From contig CAWAED010000017.1 of assembly GCA_963781105.1 (NCBI GenBank), forward strand, positions 1 through 64,000: a DNA stretch of 64,000 nucleotides, in the 5' to 3' direction. How positions within the stretch are numbered: position 1 is the first letter of the stretch; each line of letters starts with the position of its first letter. The position numbers and the translations under genes were made by a program. Positions 53,061 through 61,808 of the stretch are shown piece after piece. The notes under the pieces are model-generated. The model saw nothing but the letters and a program-made list of their open reading frames with translations. It was not told the origin of the DNA and made no database searches. The DNA is from Palsa-295 sp963781105. GTDB taxonomy: Bacteria > Acidobacteriota > Terriglobia > Acidiferrales > UBA7541.

Positions 53061-55088
53061 TTGTGGACCGTGGACATTGACGTGGGCGGCACTCTAACCG
53101 ACGCCCTCTTCACCGAACACGAAAAATCGTTCTGCGTGAAAGTGGACACCACGCCCCACGATCTAACCGTCTGCCTGTTTGATTGCCTGTCGCAAGGCGC
53201 CGGTAAATTGGGCTTCCCGGGCTCAACCGAACTCCTCGAACACGTCGAGCTAATCCGCTGGTCCACCACCATTACCTCCAACGTCCTGGCCGAATCGCGC
53301 GGTCCCCGCGTCGGCCTGCTCGTCACAAAAGGCCACGAAAATAATCTCTACGCCACGAATTCGCACACCAGCGTCCTCGATCGCCTCGTCGCCGCGCACG
53401 ATGTCATCGGTGTAAATCATTCCTCCGACGACACCGACATCATGAACGCCGCACGCAAACTCCTCGAAAGCGGAGTCCGTCGCATCTGCGTCAGCCTCCA
53501 AGGCGCGCATCAGGATCCCCGCCGCGAAATCGCCATCAAGCGCATCATTGACCAACAATATCCGGATCACTTTCTCGGCTCCGTCCCGGTCCTCGCCGGA
53601 AGCGATATCTCCAAGTCCTCCGACGACGCAACACGCACCTACTCGGCGCTCATCAACACCTACACGCACGGCGCCCTCGCCGCCACGCTGTTCAAAGCCG
53701 AAGATGAACTGCGCGAAACTTCCGGCTTCACCGGCGCGTTCCTGGTCAGCCACATCAACGGCGGCGTAGCCGGCGTCGCAAAAACCAAAGCGATTGACAC
53801 GATCGAGTCCGGCCCCATCCTCGGCATTCACGCCAGCGCCTATCTCGCGAAGGCCTATGGCCTCGACAATGTCGTCGCCATGGACATCGGCGGGACAACC
53901 GCAAAAATCAGCATCCTGCGCAATGGCGAACCCGTTTATCGCAAGCCCTCCGACTTTTTCGGCATCCCGGTAGCGATCTCGCTCCCGGATTTGCGTTCCA
54001 TCGCGCTCGGCGGCGGCAGCGTAGTCAAACCCATCGCGGGTTCGCATCCGCCCGCCGTACAACTCGGTCCCGAAAGCATGGGCTCCTACCCCGGTCCGGC
54101 CTGCTACGGTCTCGGCGGCGATCAGCCCACGCTCACCGACGCGTTCGTCACCGCCGGTCTGATCAATCCCGATTATTTTCTCGGCGGCACAAAAACAATT
54201 GACCCAGATCTCGCCCGCAAGGCCATCGCCGATTGCGTCGCTGCGCCTCTGCATGTATCCACCGAAGAAGCCTGCCGCATCATCATCGCCCGCGCCTTCG
54301 AATCGGTAGCCGCGATGATTGCTACAGCCAGTAAAGAATTGCGCCAGGATCTATCGAACTCCGTCCTCTTCGCCTACGGCGGTAACGGCAGCCTCTTCGC
54401 CTGCGGCGTAGCCGAAATCGCCGGCCTCGACCGCGTCCAACTCTTTTCCCTAGGCCCCGTCTTCAGCGCCTTCGGCTCCTCAGTCTCAGACATCCTCCAC
54501 GTCTACGAAAGCTCTTTGGCCGGCGTTCCCATTTCCGCAGAAGGCGTTGCCCGCATCCGCCAAATCGTCGAAGACCTGAAGGCCGAAGGCGTGAAAGACC
54601 TGCTAGGCGAAGGCATCAAGCCAGACAGCATAAAATACGCCGTGGAAATCGAAGCTACAGAAAAGGGCGGCGCATCCTTCGCTTTCGCGTGCAACGAGCA
54701 ATCACTGCGCGACGAAAACGCCCTGAAAGCCGCTCTAGTGTCAGCCGCAACACAGGCGGCAACCAACCGCAGCACCGAGTCGGAACTCGCGCTCGACCTG
54801 CTCCGCGTCTCCGTGAAAAAGACGATGCCCAAGCCCAAGCTAATCGAGCGCCCAATACAAAACGCAGATTCGACCCACGCCTGGAAGGGAACTCGCCAAG
54901 TTCTCTGGGGCAGCAAAACCGGCGAAGCCAAAATTTACGACTGGGATCAACTCCAACCAGGCAATCAAGTCGAAGGCGCCGCCATTCTCGAAGACGCCAA
55001 CACCACCTACTTCGTCCCAGAAAACTGGACCCTGCAAATGGACAAATTCAACAACGCCGCGCTAACGCGCCAAAGCAAAAAATCATGA
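53061..55088 (+). CDS. HyuA-type ATP-binding subunit, acetophenone-carboxylase ApcA-like
   Basis: The 675-residue protein belongs to the hydantoinase A/oxoprolinase/acetone-carboxylase beta superfamily of ASKHA ATPases: phosphate-1 motif VDIDVGGTLTDALF at the very N-terminus, STTITSNVLAESRGPRVGLL, second phosphate loop VVAMDIGGTTAKISIL, and PGPACYGLGGDQPTLTDAFV. Such subunits use ATP to phosphorylate an enolate or an amide oxygen before carboxylation or hydrolysis. The start is TTG at 53061, after GAGG. It is a paralogue of the gene at 55580-57703. The four-gene order and sizes here match apcABCD of acetophenone carboxylase, so ApcA-like is the best reading; a hydantoinase or acetone carboxylase remains possible. 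Confidence 0.8.
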   Translation: MWTVDIDVGGTLTDALFTEHEKSFCVKVDTTPHDLTVCLFDCLSQGAGKLGFPGSTELLEHVELIRWSTTITSNVLAESRGPRVGLLVTKGHENNLYATNSHTSVLDRLVAAHDVIGVNHSSDDTDIMNAARKLLESGVRRICVSLQGAHQDPRREIAIKRIIDQQYPDHFLGSVPVLAGSDISKSSDDATRTYSALINTYTHGALAATLFKAEDELRETSGFTGAFLVSHINGGVAGVAKTKAIDTIESGPILGIHASAYLAKAYGLDNVVAMDIGGTTAKISILRNGEPVYRKPSDFFGIPVAISLPDLRSIALGGGSVVKPIAGSHPPAVQLGPESMGSYPGPACYGLGGDQPTLTDAFVTAGLINPDYFLGGTKTIDPDLARKAIADCVAAPLHVSTEEACRIIIARAFESVAAMIATASKELRQDLSNSVLFAYGGNGSLFACGVAEIAGLDRVQLFSLGPVFSAFGSSVSDILHVYESSLAGVPISAEGVARIRQIVEDLKAEGVKDLLGEGIKPDSIKYAVEIEATEKGGASFAFACNEQSLRDENALKAALVSAATQAATNRSTESELALDLLRVSVKKTMPKPKLIERPIQNADSTHAWKGTRQVLWGSKTGEAKIYDWDQLQPGNQVEGAAILEDANTTYFVPENWTLQMDKFNNAALTRQSKKS

Positions 55089-55125
55089 TCAACTTCGAAG
55101 CCAGCGCAGCCCATCCGGTCAAGAT

Positions 55126-55153
55126 CGTAGGGGCACGGCATGCTGTGCCCGCT
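55126..55153. repeat. Family 4 repeat inside the carboxylase operon
   Basis: CGTAGGGGCACGGCATGCTG then TGCCCGCTG; hairpin GGGCAC/GTGCCC. It fills the only sizeable gap between the first and second carboxylase genes. Confidence 0.7.
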
Positions 55154-55196
55154 GTTCCAGCGCCACCAACGCATCCGTTGTACACAGGAATTTAAA

Positions 55197-55583
55197 ATGA
55201 CCACCCAACAAAACAACCGCCTCCGCATCACCGAATGCCTCGACCTCGACCTAACCACCGATCAATGGCTCTGCAACCGCTGCAACCACTCGCTCGGCCC
55301 AGCCAACGAAAATTACAAAAAAGGCTGCCTCGTCCACGATCGCGACCCTCGCGAAATCCATCCGCCTCTAGTCACCGGCGCGTTCAATTTTTCCCCCGAC
55401 CCGCTCTGGGTGCGCATCGTCGAATTCTACTGCCCCGGCTGCGGCACCCAACTCGAAACCGAATACCTCCCGCCCGGCCATCCCGTCACCCACGACATCG
55501 AAATTGACGTAGACCGCCTCAAAGAACGCCTGCGCCAAGGCGAATTCACCATTCGCGATCAGCGCCTAGAGGCCACCGAATGA
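55197..55583 (+). CDS. Acetone/acetophenone-carboxylase gamma-like small zinc protein
   Basis: The 128-residue protein resembles the small subunit of acetone carboxylase (AcxC) and acetophenone carboxylase: LRITECLDLDLTTDQWLCNR at the N-terminus, CNRC (C26, C29), C44 after a NYKKG loop, and CPGC (C79, C82) in VEFYCPGCGTQLETE. These cysteines are expected to hold a metal, probably zinc. The ATG at 55197 follows AGGA; a frame opening at 55140 runs through a repeat. The stop overlaps the next start by four bases. Its presence distinguishes a carboxylase from a plain hydantoinase, which has no such subunit. Confidence 0.85.
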   Translation: MTTQQNNRLRITECLDLDLTTDQWLCNRCNHSLGPANENYKKGCLVHDRDPREIHPPLVTGAFNFSPDPLWVRIVEFYCPGCGTQLETEYLPPGHPVTHDIEIDVDRLKERLRQGEFTIRDQRLEATE

Positions 55584-57703
55584 ATTCCATAGACATCGAC
55601 GTCGGTGGGACCTTCACCGATCTCGTCCTCAACTACAACGGGAAATCCCTGATCCGCAAATCTCCCACCACGCCCTACGATCTCTCCGTCTGCTTCACCC
55701 GCGTGATCGAAGAAGGCGCCGGCGCGCTCGGCCTCAAAATCGACGAGTTGCTCCCCGCCATTGACATGATCCGCTACTCCACCACCATCGCCCTCAATCG
55801 CCTCATCGAAAAAAAAGGTCCGCGCCTCGGACTCATCACCACCGAAGGCCATGAAGACGTCATCCTCATCGGCCGCGGCGCGCAATGGATTGACGGCACC
55901 CGCGTCGCCGAACGCCGCAATCTCTCCGTGCAGCGCAAACCCGATCCCCTGATTCCGCGCGACATGATCGTCGGCGTAAAAGAACGCGTGGATTCCCGCG
56001 GCAGAATCATTCGCCCGCTCGATGAAAACGACGTTCGCGAAAAAGTCCGCTACCTCACCAGCCGCGGCGCCCGCGGCTTCGTAGTCGCTCTTCTCTGGGG
56101 CTTCCTGAATCCCGCCAACGAGCGCCGCGTGAAAGAAATCATTCGCGACGAATATAAAGAATTTCACATTGGCTACTTGCCGGTAGTTCTCGCCGGTCAA
56201 GTCGTCGGCAAACTAGGCGAATACGAAAGAACTCTCGCCGCCATCCTCGACGCCTATCTCCAGCGCTCCATGCAAATCGAACTTTCCGCCATGTGGGACA
56301 AGCTCCGCGAAAAGGGCTACTCCAAACCGCTGCTGATGATTCAAAGCTCGGGAGGCATCGCCGAAGTATTCCGCACCGCCGCTAGCCGCACTTTCAATAG
56401 CGGTCCCGTCTCCGGCCTCATGGGCGCGCATCACGTCGCCAAATCTCTCGGCTACCAAAACGTCGTCATGACTGACATGGGCGGCACCAGCTTCGATGTC
56501 GGCCTGGTCGTCAAAGACAGCGTCCGCAGCTACGATTTCCGCCCCATCATTGACCGCTGGATGGTCGGCATCACCATGATCAAGACTCTTTCCATCGGCG
56601 CGGGCGGCGGCTCCATCGCTTACATCAATAAACTCCTCGAAAATCGCGTGCAAGTCGGCCCGCGCAGCGCCGGCTCCATCCCCGGTCCCGCCTGTTTTAA
56701 TCTCGGTGGCACCGAACCCACCGTCACCGACGCCGACGTCGTTCTCGGCTACCTCAACCCGCAATTTTATTTCGGCGGCAAAATGCGCCTCGACAAAAAT
56801 CGCGCCATCCAATCTGTCCGCGAAAAAATCGCCAAGCCCCTCGGCATCGGCGTCGAAGAAGCCGCCGTAATCATCCGCAAAATCGTCAACGGCAATATGG
56901 CTTCCGCGATCATGAAAGAAGTTCACCTGCGCGGTCACAGCCCCGAAGATTTCATTCTCTTCGTCGGCGGCGGCGCCGGACCCACACACGCCGAAGGTTT
57001 CAAAGCCGATATCCCCAAAGCCGTCACCTTCGCATTTTCCCCGGTTTTCTGCGCCTTCGGCTCCTCCACCATGGACATCATGCACGTCTACGAAGCCTCC
57101 AAAAAACTCACGCTGATGGAACCGCGCACCCAGCAACTCTCGAACGAATTCGCCTCATTCAACGAAACTGTCGAACAACTCGTCGAACAAGCCCGCCGGG
57201 ATCTCACCGGAGACGGTCTGAATCTCGCCGACGCCTCCTTCGTGCTGGAACTCGACATGCTCTATGGCGGCCAATTCCACGTAAAACGAACTCTCTCTCC
57301 GCTGCTGGCAATCCACAACCAGCAAGACGTCCGCATCATCTGCGACGCCTTCAACAAAGAATTCAGCGAAGCCTTCAGCCCCTTCGTAGTAAATCCCGAA
57401 GGCGGCATTTTCATCGAAAGCTTCATCCTGAAAGCAATCGTTCCCACAAAAAAAGTAGAGCTGCCAAAGCTAACGCTAGAAGGCCGCGACCCAGCCGCCG
57501 CCCGCAAAGGCCAGCGCCCAGTCTACTGGCCCACAGAAAAAGACTTCAGCGACACGCCAATCTTCTCTTACGAATCCCTGCGCCCCGGCAACGCAGTAGA
57601 AGGCCCAGCAGTAATAGAAGGCGAATACACCACGCTAGTAGTGCCGCCGACAATGAATTTCACCATAGACCAGCGCGGCCTAGGCATCCTGGAGAACAAA
57701 TGA
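55580..57703 (+). CDS. HyuA-type ATP-binding subunit, ApcC-like
   Basis: The 707-residue protein is a second ASKHA-type hydantoinase A subunit: SIDIDVGGTFTDLVLNYNGK, IRYSTTIALNRLIEKKGPRL, GRGAQWIDGT, VVMTDMGGTSFDVGLVVKD, GPACFNLGGTEPTVTDADVV, FVGGGAGPTHAEGF. Both phosphate motifs and the adenosine region are intact. It overlaps the small zinc subunit by four bases (ATGA). It is about 30 residues longer than the first HyuA-like protein and more like acetone carboxylase beta. The matching HyuB-like subunit comes next but is separated by 1.9 kb containing repeats and an insertion sequence. Confidence 0.85.
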   Translation: MNSIDIDVGGTFTDLVLNYNGKSLIRKSPTTPYDLSVCFTRVIEEGAGALGLKIDELLPAIDMIRYSTTIALNRLIEKKGPRLGLITTEGHEDVILIGRGAQWIDGTRVAERRNLSVQRKPDPLIPRDMIVGVKERVDSRGRIIRPLDENDVREKVRYLTSRGARGFVVALLWGFLNPANERRVKEIIRDEYKEFHIGYLPVVLAGQVVGKLGEYERTLAAILDAYLQRSMQIELSAMWDKLREKGYSKPLLMIQSSGGIAEVFRTAASRTFNSGPVSGLMGAHHVAKSLGYQNVVMTDMGGTSFDVGLVVKDSVRSYDFRPIIDRWMVGITMIKTLSIGAGGGSIAYINKLLENRVQVGPRSAGSIPGPACFNLGGTEPTVTDADVVLGYLNPQFYFGGKMRLDKNRAIQSVREKIAKPLGIGVEEAAVIIRKIVNGNMASAIMKEVHLRGHSPEDFILFVGGGAGPTHAEGFKADIPKAVTFAFSPVFCAFGSSTMDIMHVYEASKKLTLMEPRTQQLSNEFASFNETVEQLVEQARRDLTGDGLNLADASFVLELDMLYGGQFHVKRTLSPLLAIHNQQDVRIICDAFNKEFSEAFSPFVVNPEGGIFIESFILKAIVPTKKVELPKLTLEGRDPAAARKGQRPVYWPTEKDFSDTPIFSYESLRPGNAVEGPAVIEGEYTTLVVPPTMNFTIDQRGLGILENK

Positions 57704-58107
57704 CGCAACAAGTAATCGCAGCGCCAAAAAGTCCCGACGCAGGCAGGGTGTCCCGCGAGCTCGCCGCAGCGGGGTCAGTAGCGCCGGCTCGTCCCGACGC
57801 AGGAGGGGCGCCCCGTCGGCTCTTAGCTTTTGACTTTGTAGCGGCCACCTTTAGGTGGGCGCCTTTGACTTGTCTGTTGCTTTCGCAGTTCGCGTTGCCT
57901 TTGACGTTGTAGCGGCGCACTTTAGTGCGCCATCGGTCGGCTTGGCCGTTGCCGTGACGGTCGTAGCAAACAACGGCTCGCCAGCCAGCGCAACGGAGCG
58001 GCTGTCATCCCGAGCGCAGCGAGGGATCCGCTTTTCCCAACCTCGCCGCAACGCGCGATCCGGAAGGGCAGGGCTTCAGCCCCGCCGTGAGCATAAGCAC
58101 CAAGGGG
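57704..58107. repeat. Dense cluster of interspersed repeats between the third and fourth carboxylase genes
   Basis: In 400 bp there are at least five repeats and no gene. Two related blocks contain GTCCCGACGCAGG (57739 and 57791). Family 1 hairpins lie at 57844-57860 (CCACCTTTAGGTGG core) and 57914-57931 (GGCGCACTTTAGTGCGCC). A family 2 copy lies at 58001-58037. The first hairpin of a family 5 element is GGGCTTCAGCCC near 58070-58081. The second hairpin of that element is where the insertion sequence sits. Confidence 0.8.
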
Positions 58108-59484
58108 CTTTAGAGTCTGTGTGAGAACTCGGGTTGACGCGTCTCTTATACTGCAGGAGAGAGGAGACGCCATGGCAAAATTTCTGGATTACAATCCGGA
58201 GCAGGCGTATTTGCTGCCACCGAGCGTGCGCGACGTGCTGGGAGCGGATCACTTGTGTTTTTTCCTGCGGCGCGTGGTGGCGAAATTGAACCTGGACGGT
58301 TTCCGCGACGAGTATGGAGCCGAAGGCGGGCCGGCGTACGCGCCCGAGATGTTGGTGGCGGTCTGGCTGTACGCCTACGCGCTGAGCGTGACCAGTTCGC
58401 GTCGCCTGGAGCAGCGCATTCGCGAAGATTTGGCGTTTCGCTATCTGGCGGGCGGAGCGACGCCGGATCATTGGACCCTGAATGCCTTTCGGCGGCGACA
58501 CGGGAAGGGACTGAACGATCTGTTCACGCAAGTGCTGGAGCTGGCGCGGAAAGCGAAGCTGGGCAAGCTGGGGCACGTGGCGATTGATTCGACGCGCATC
58601 GCGGCGAACGCCTCGCGCAACCGCATCGACACCGAGCAGGCGTTGCGGGATGCGCGGGCGCGCCTGCGGCGAGACATCCGCCGCTGGCAGCGACAGTGCG
58701 ATCAGGAAGATCCGAATGAGGGGGCCGGAGTGGCCGTGGGTCAGGCGGTGCTGGAGCGGCTGGAAGAGCAGCTGGAGGCGATTCCCGAACGGCTGGAGCG
58801 CTTGCACAAAGCCGGGTTGAAAAAGATTTCGCGCACCGATCCGGACAGCCGTTTTTTGCGGGAGCGCGGCGGATTCACGCTGGGCTACACGGTGGACCTG
58901 GCGGTGAGCGAGGATCATGTGATTTTGGCGCAGCGGGTGACGCAGCACACCAACGATAACGAGTCGCTGCTGCCCATGGTGCAAGCCGTCGAGCAGCAGG
59001 TCGGGAAAAAGCCGGAACGAGTCAGCGCGGACAGCGGTTTTTTCTCCCTCGCGAATTTGCAGAGCTTGGAGCAAGCGGGCATCGATGCCTACGTTCCGGA
59101 TTCGACCTTGGCGCACGAGATGAACTTCGGCCGTCGCGTGCGGGGAGCGGCGCCGGCCCGGGAGCGGTTGCATCGGCGGATGCGGCAGAAGCTGCGCGAT
59201 CCGGTGGGCCGGGCGATTTACCAGCAGCGCAAGGCGATCGTGGAACCGGTGATCGGAGTGCTGAAGGAACAGAGAGGAATGCGGCGTTTTGCTCGTCGCG
59301 GGCTGGCGCAGGTGGCGGTGGAGTTGGCCCTGGCCGCCACGGCCTACAACCTGACGCGGATGTGGCGCACCCGCTAGTCGCGCGGCCGCCGCTAAACGAG
59401 AAACGTCATCAAGCAACATGTTCTTTCACCCGAATTCGCAATCATTAATCGCGCGGCTCCCGAGTCTTCACACAGACTCTTTAG
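58108..59484 (+). mobile_element. Insertion sequence, IS1182-like, about 1365 bp, with 6-bp target duplication CTTTAG
   Basis: The element runs from 58114 to 59478. The terminal inverted repeats are AGTCTGTGTGAGAACTCGGG at the left and its near-complement CCCGAGTCTTCACACAGACT at the right (59459-59478), 18 of 20 matching. CTTTAG occurs directly on both sides (58108-58113 and 59479-59484). Removing the element and one copy restores AAGGGGCTTTAGCCCCTGAAG, hairpin 2 of the family 5 repeat, as seen intact at 31217-31230. One complete transposase gene is inside. A boundary one or two bases further out is possible because the repeat arms extend. Confidence 0.9.
58172..59377 (+). CDS. DDE transposase, IS1182-type
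   Basis: The 401-residue protein has the N-terminal DUF772-like domain (LLPPSVRDVLGADHLCFFLR, PEMLVAVWLYAYALSVTSSR) and a DDE catalytic domain: D139 (VAIDSTRIAANAS), D287 (VSADSGFFS) and E358 (IVEPVIGVLKEQRGMRRFAR). A coiled insert lies between the first two Asp. All catalytic residues are present and the frame is intact, so the element could still be mobile. ATG 58172 has GAGAGGAG upstream; a GTG at 58121 would read through the terminal repeat. Confidence 0.93.
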   Translation: MAKFLDYNPEQAYLLPPSVRDVLGADHLCFFLRRVVAKLNLDGFRDEYGAEGGPAYAPEMLVAVWLYAYALSVTSSRRLEQRIREDLAFRYLAGGATPDHWTLNAFRRRHGKGLNDLFTQVLELARKAKLGKLGHVAIDSTRIAANASRNRIDTEQALRDARARLRRDIRRWQRQCDQEDPNEGAGVAVGQAVLERLEEQLEAIPERLERLHKAGLKKISRTDPDSRFLRERGGFTLGYTVDLAVSEDHVILAQRVTQHTNDNESLLPMVQAVEQQVGKKPERVSADSGFFSLANLQSLEQAGIDAYVPDSTLAHEMNFGRRVRGAAPARERLHRRMRQKLRDPVGRAIYQQRKAIVEPVIGVLKEQRGMRRFARRGLAQVAVELALAATAYNLTRMWRTR

Positions 59485-59562
59485 CCCCTGAAGCCAGTTC
59501 TTGCGGTGGTACACGAATATTCGCAATCGCCAACTTAATTCGTGCAACGAAAGAGGAAAAAA

Positions 59563-61623
59563 ATGCCCATCCCAACTCTCGCCGAAAAACTAGCCTGGCT
59601 AAAACCCAGCCCGGCCACGCCACACGAAAAAGCCTGCGCCGCCAAAGTCCCCCAAGGCGATTACGAAATCGGCGTGCAAATCACCAACGACATCCTCGAC
59701 GAAGCCATGGAAGTTTTCGTCCGCTCTTCCCGCAGCTATTTCGGCGTCTCCGGCGATTCCATGGTCGCGCTCTTCACCGCTGGCGGCGATCTCATCAACG
59801 CTTCCTGCGGCACCTACCTCCACGCCATCATTCAACCCATCGTCATCAAATTCATCCTGAAGTATTACGAAAAAAATCCCGGCATTCGCGATGGCGACAT
59901 CTGGTACACCAACGACGCTCTCTACGGCGGCATCCACAATCCCGACCAAGTCGCGCTCATGCCGGTTTTCTACAAAGGCCAACTCCTCGCCTGGGCCTCC
60001 GCTGCGCTGCACACCACCGAAACCGGAGCGATCGAGCCCGGCGGCATGCCCGTCAGCGCCAAATCCCGCTTCGAAGAAGGCCTCAACCTCCCGCCCATCA
60101 AAATCGGCGAAAATTTCGAAATCCGTAACGACTTCCTCGAGTTCTACTCCGTCTACGGCTTGCGCGCTCCCGCCATGTTTATCTCCGACCTTCGCGCCCG
60201 TTGCACCACCGCCGACCGCGTGCGCGTCCGCGTCCTCGAATTGGTCGAAAAACGCGGCCCCGATTTCGTCGTCGGCCTCATGCGCAAAATGTGCGAAACC
60301 GCCGAAGCCGGCGCGCTGAAAAAAATCAAAGCCCTCCCCGACGGTAAATTCCGCGCCGTCGTCTTCAACGACGCCATCGGCTGGACGCCCGCCCTCGTCC
60401 GCGCCTGCTTCCTCACGCTCACGAAAAGCGGCTCCCGCATCACCTTCAATTTCGAAGGCACCTCTCCCGAAAATCCCTCCTCCTACAACGTCCATCCGCA
60501 AGCCGTCGTAGGCCACATCGCCAATTTCATGTACGAATACATTTTCCACGACCTGCCCATCTCCAGCTCCACTTTCGCGCCCATCGATTTCGAATTTCCC
60601 GAGGGCATCATTCTCAACCCCGATAAAATGGCCGCCACCAGTTGCTGCGTCTTCATCGGTATGCAAGCCCGCTGCGCCACTCACAACGCCTTCGCCAAAA
60701 TGATTTTCTCGAATGCAGGACTCTGGAGCCAGGTCGCCGCCGCTCCCGGCAGCCAGCACACGTCGCAAATCTGCGCCGGGCACTCGCAGTGGAATCTCGC
60801 CGTCTCCGACGTCCTCTCGTTTTCTCTTAACACGCAAGGCCAAGGTGGCCGCTCCGCGCAAGATGGCATGGACGCCTACGGTTTCGCCTGGTGCGCTTTC
60901 GGCCGCGCCCCCGATTCCGAGCAAGTCGAAAGCGAACTCCCCGTCACCGTCACGCTTTCGCAGCACTGGAAAGATTCTAGCGGCCCCGGGCTCCATCGCG
61001 GCGGCTCCGGCGGCGTCCAGCAATGGATGATTCACAAAGTTCCCGAACTCGTTTCCATGTGCATGGGCAATGGCAGCAAAGTTCCGCTAGGCCAGCCGCT
61101 CTTCGGCGGCTACGCCTCCTCGCCCATCCCCGGCATCAGCATCCGCAAAGCGGATCTGCTGAAACAAATGTCCGAAGCCAATCCGCGATTAACCATGGAC
61201 CATCGCGCCATACTCGAAGACCACTCAATCCAGGGAAATTGGACGATGGAGCTGATCGCCCGCACTCCAAAAGTGTATGAAGAAGGCGATCTCCTCTTCG
61301 GCTTCAGCGGCGGCGGCCCCGGCTACGGCGACCCGCTCGAACGCGACCCCGCTCAAATCCTCGAAGACCTCAAAAAGAAAATAATCTCCGACTGGACCGC
61401 GCAGAACATCTACCGCATAGCTTACGATCCAATCCGCCGCAAGTTAGATCCCGAAAAAACCAAGCAGCTAAGAGACGAAGAACGCCAAGCCAGAAAAGCC
61501 CGCGGAAAACCGTTCGACGAATTCCAAAAAGAGTGGACCAAAAAGTCCCCACCCAAAGAAATCCTGCAATACTACGGCACCTGGCCAGACGCCAAACCCA
61601 CAGGCCCAATCTTCCGCCCATGA
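59563..61623 (+). CDS. HyuB-type subunit, acetophenone-carboxylase ApcD-like
   Basis: The 686-residue protein belongs to the hydantoinase B/oxoprolinase/acetone-carboxylase alpha family: ITNDILDEAMEVFVRSSRSY, the motif IWYTNDALYGGIHNPDQVAL, the His-containing ALHTTETGAIEPGGMPVSAK, and a Gly-rich end GDLLFGFSGGGPGYGDPLER. In carboxylases this subunit carries the metal and carboxylation site. ATG 59563 follows AAGAGGAAAAAA; a GTG at 59542 would add seven basic residues. It completes the HyuA-gamma-HyuA-HyuB set but is cut off from its partners by the insertion sequence. The element's own strand is the same, so read-through may still express it. Confidence 0.85.
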   Translation: MPIPTLAEKLAWLKPSPATPHEKACAAKVPQGDYEIGVQITNDILDEAMEVFVRSSRSYFGVSGDSMVALFTAGGDLINASCGTYLHAIIQPIVIKFILKYYEKNPGIRDGDIWYTNDALYGGIHNPDQVALMPVFYKGQLLAWASAALHTTETGAIEPGGMPVSAKSRFEEGLNLPPIKIGENFEIRNDFLEFYSVYGLRAPAMFISDLRARCTTADRVRVRVLELVEKRGPDFVVGLMRKMCETAEAGALKKIKALPDGKFRAVVFNDAIGWTPALVRACFLTLTKSGSRITFNFEGTSPENPSSYNVHPQAVVGHIANFMYEYIFHDLPISSSTFAPIDFEFPEGIILNPDKMAATSCCVFIGMQARCATHNAFAKMIFSNAGLWSQVAAAPGSQHTSQICAGHSQWNLAVSDVLSFSLNTQGQGGRSAQDGMDAYGFAWCAFGRAPDSEQVESELPVTVTLSQHWKDSSGPGLHRGGSGGVQQWMIHKVPELVSMCMGNGSKVPLGQPLFGGYASSPIPGISIRKADLLKQMSEANPRLTMDHRAILEDHSIQGNWTMELIARTPKVYEEGDLLFGFSGGGPGYGDPLERDPAQILEDLKKKIISDWTAQNIYRIAYDPIRRKLDPEKTKQLRDEERQARKARGKPFDEFQKEWTKKSPPKEILQYYGTWPDAKPTGPIFRP

Positions 61624-61667
61624 GCGAAACTGTCCATCACGCGCCGGCCCAGGCAATCCGTCAACAA

Positions 61668-61698
61668 GGGTCCGTAGGGGCGCTGCTTGCTGCGCCCC
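61668..61698. repeat. Family 4 repeat
   Basis: GGGTCCGTAGGGGCGCTGCT then TGCTGCGCCCC, identical over 27 bases to the copy near 46949; hairpin GGGGCGC/GCGCCCC. Confidence 0.78.
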
Positions 61699-61808
61699 AG
61701 CTTGCCACGATCACAAGTACTTGCCCAACACTCGCATTGTCTCGACCGATGCGTATCTCTAATATTTGAAAAATCGCATCTCAAAATCCGCGACCAACGC
61801 CCCAACCC

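Noticed and set aside
59599..61035. 478-codon open frame on the minus strand
   Set aside because: Antisense to the HyuB-like gene; Gly/Ala/Asp-rich shadow translation.
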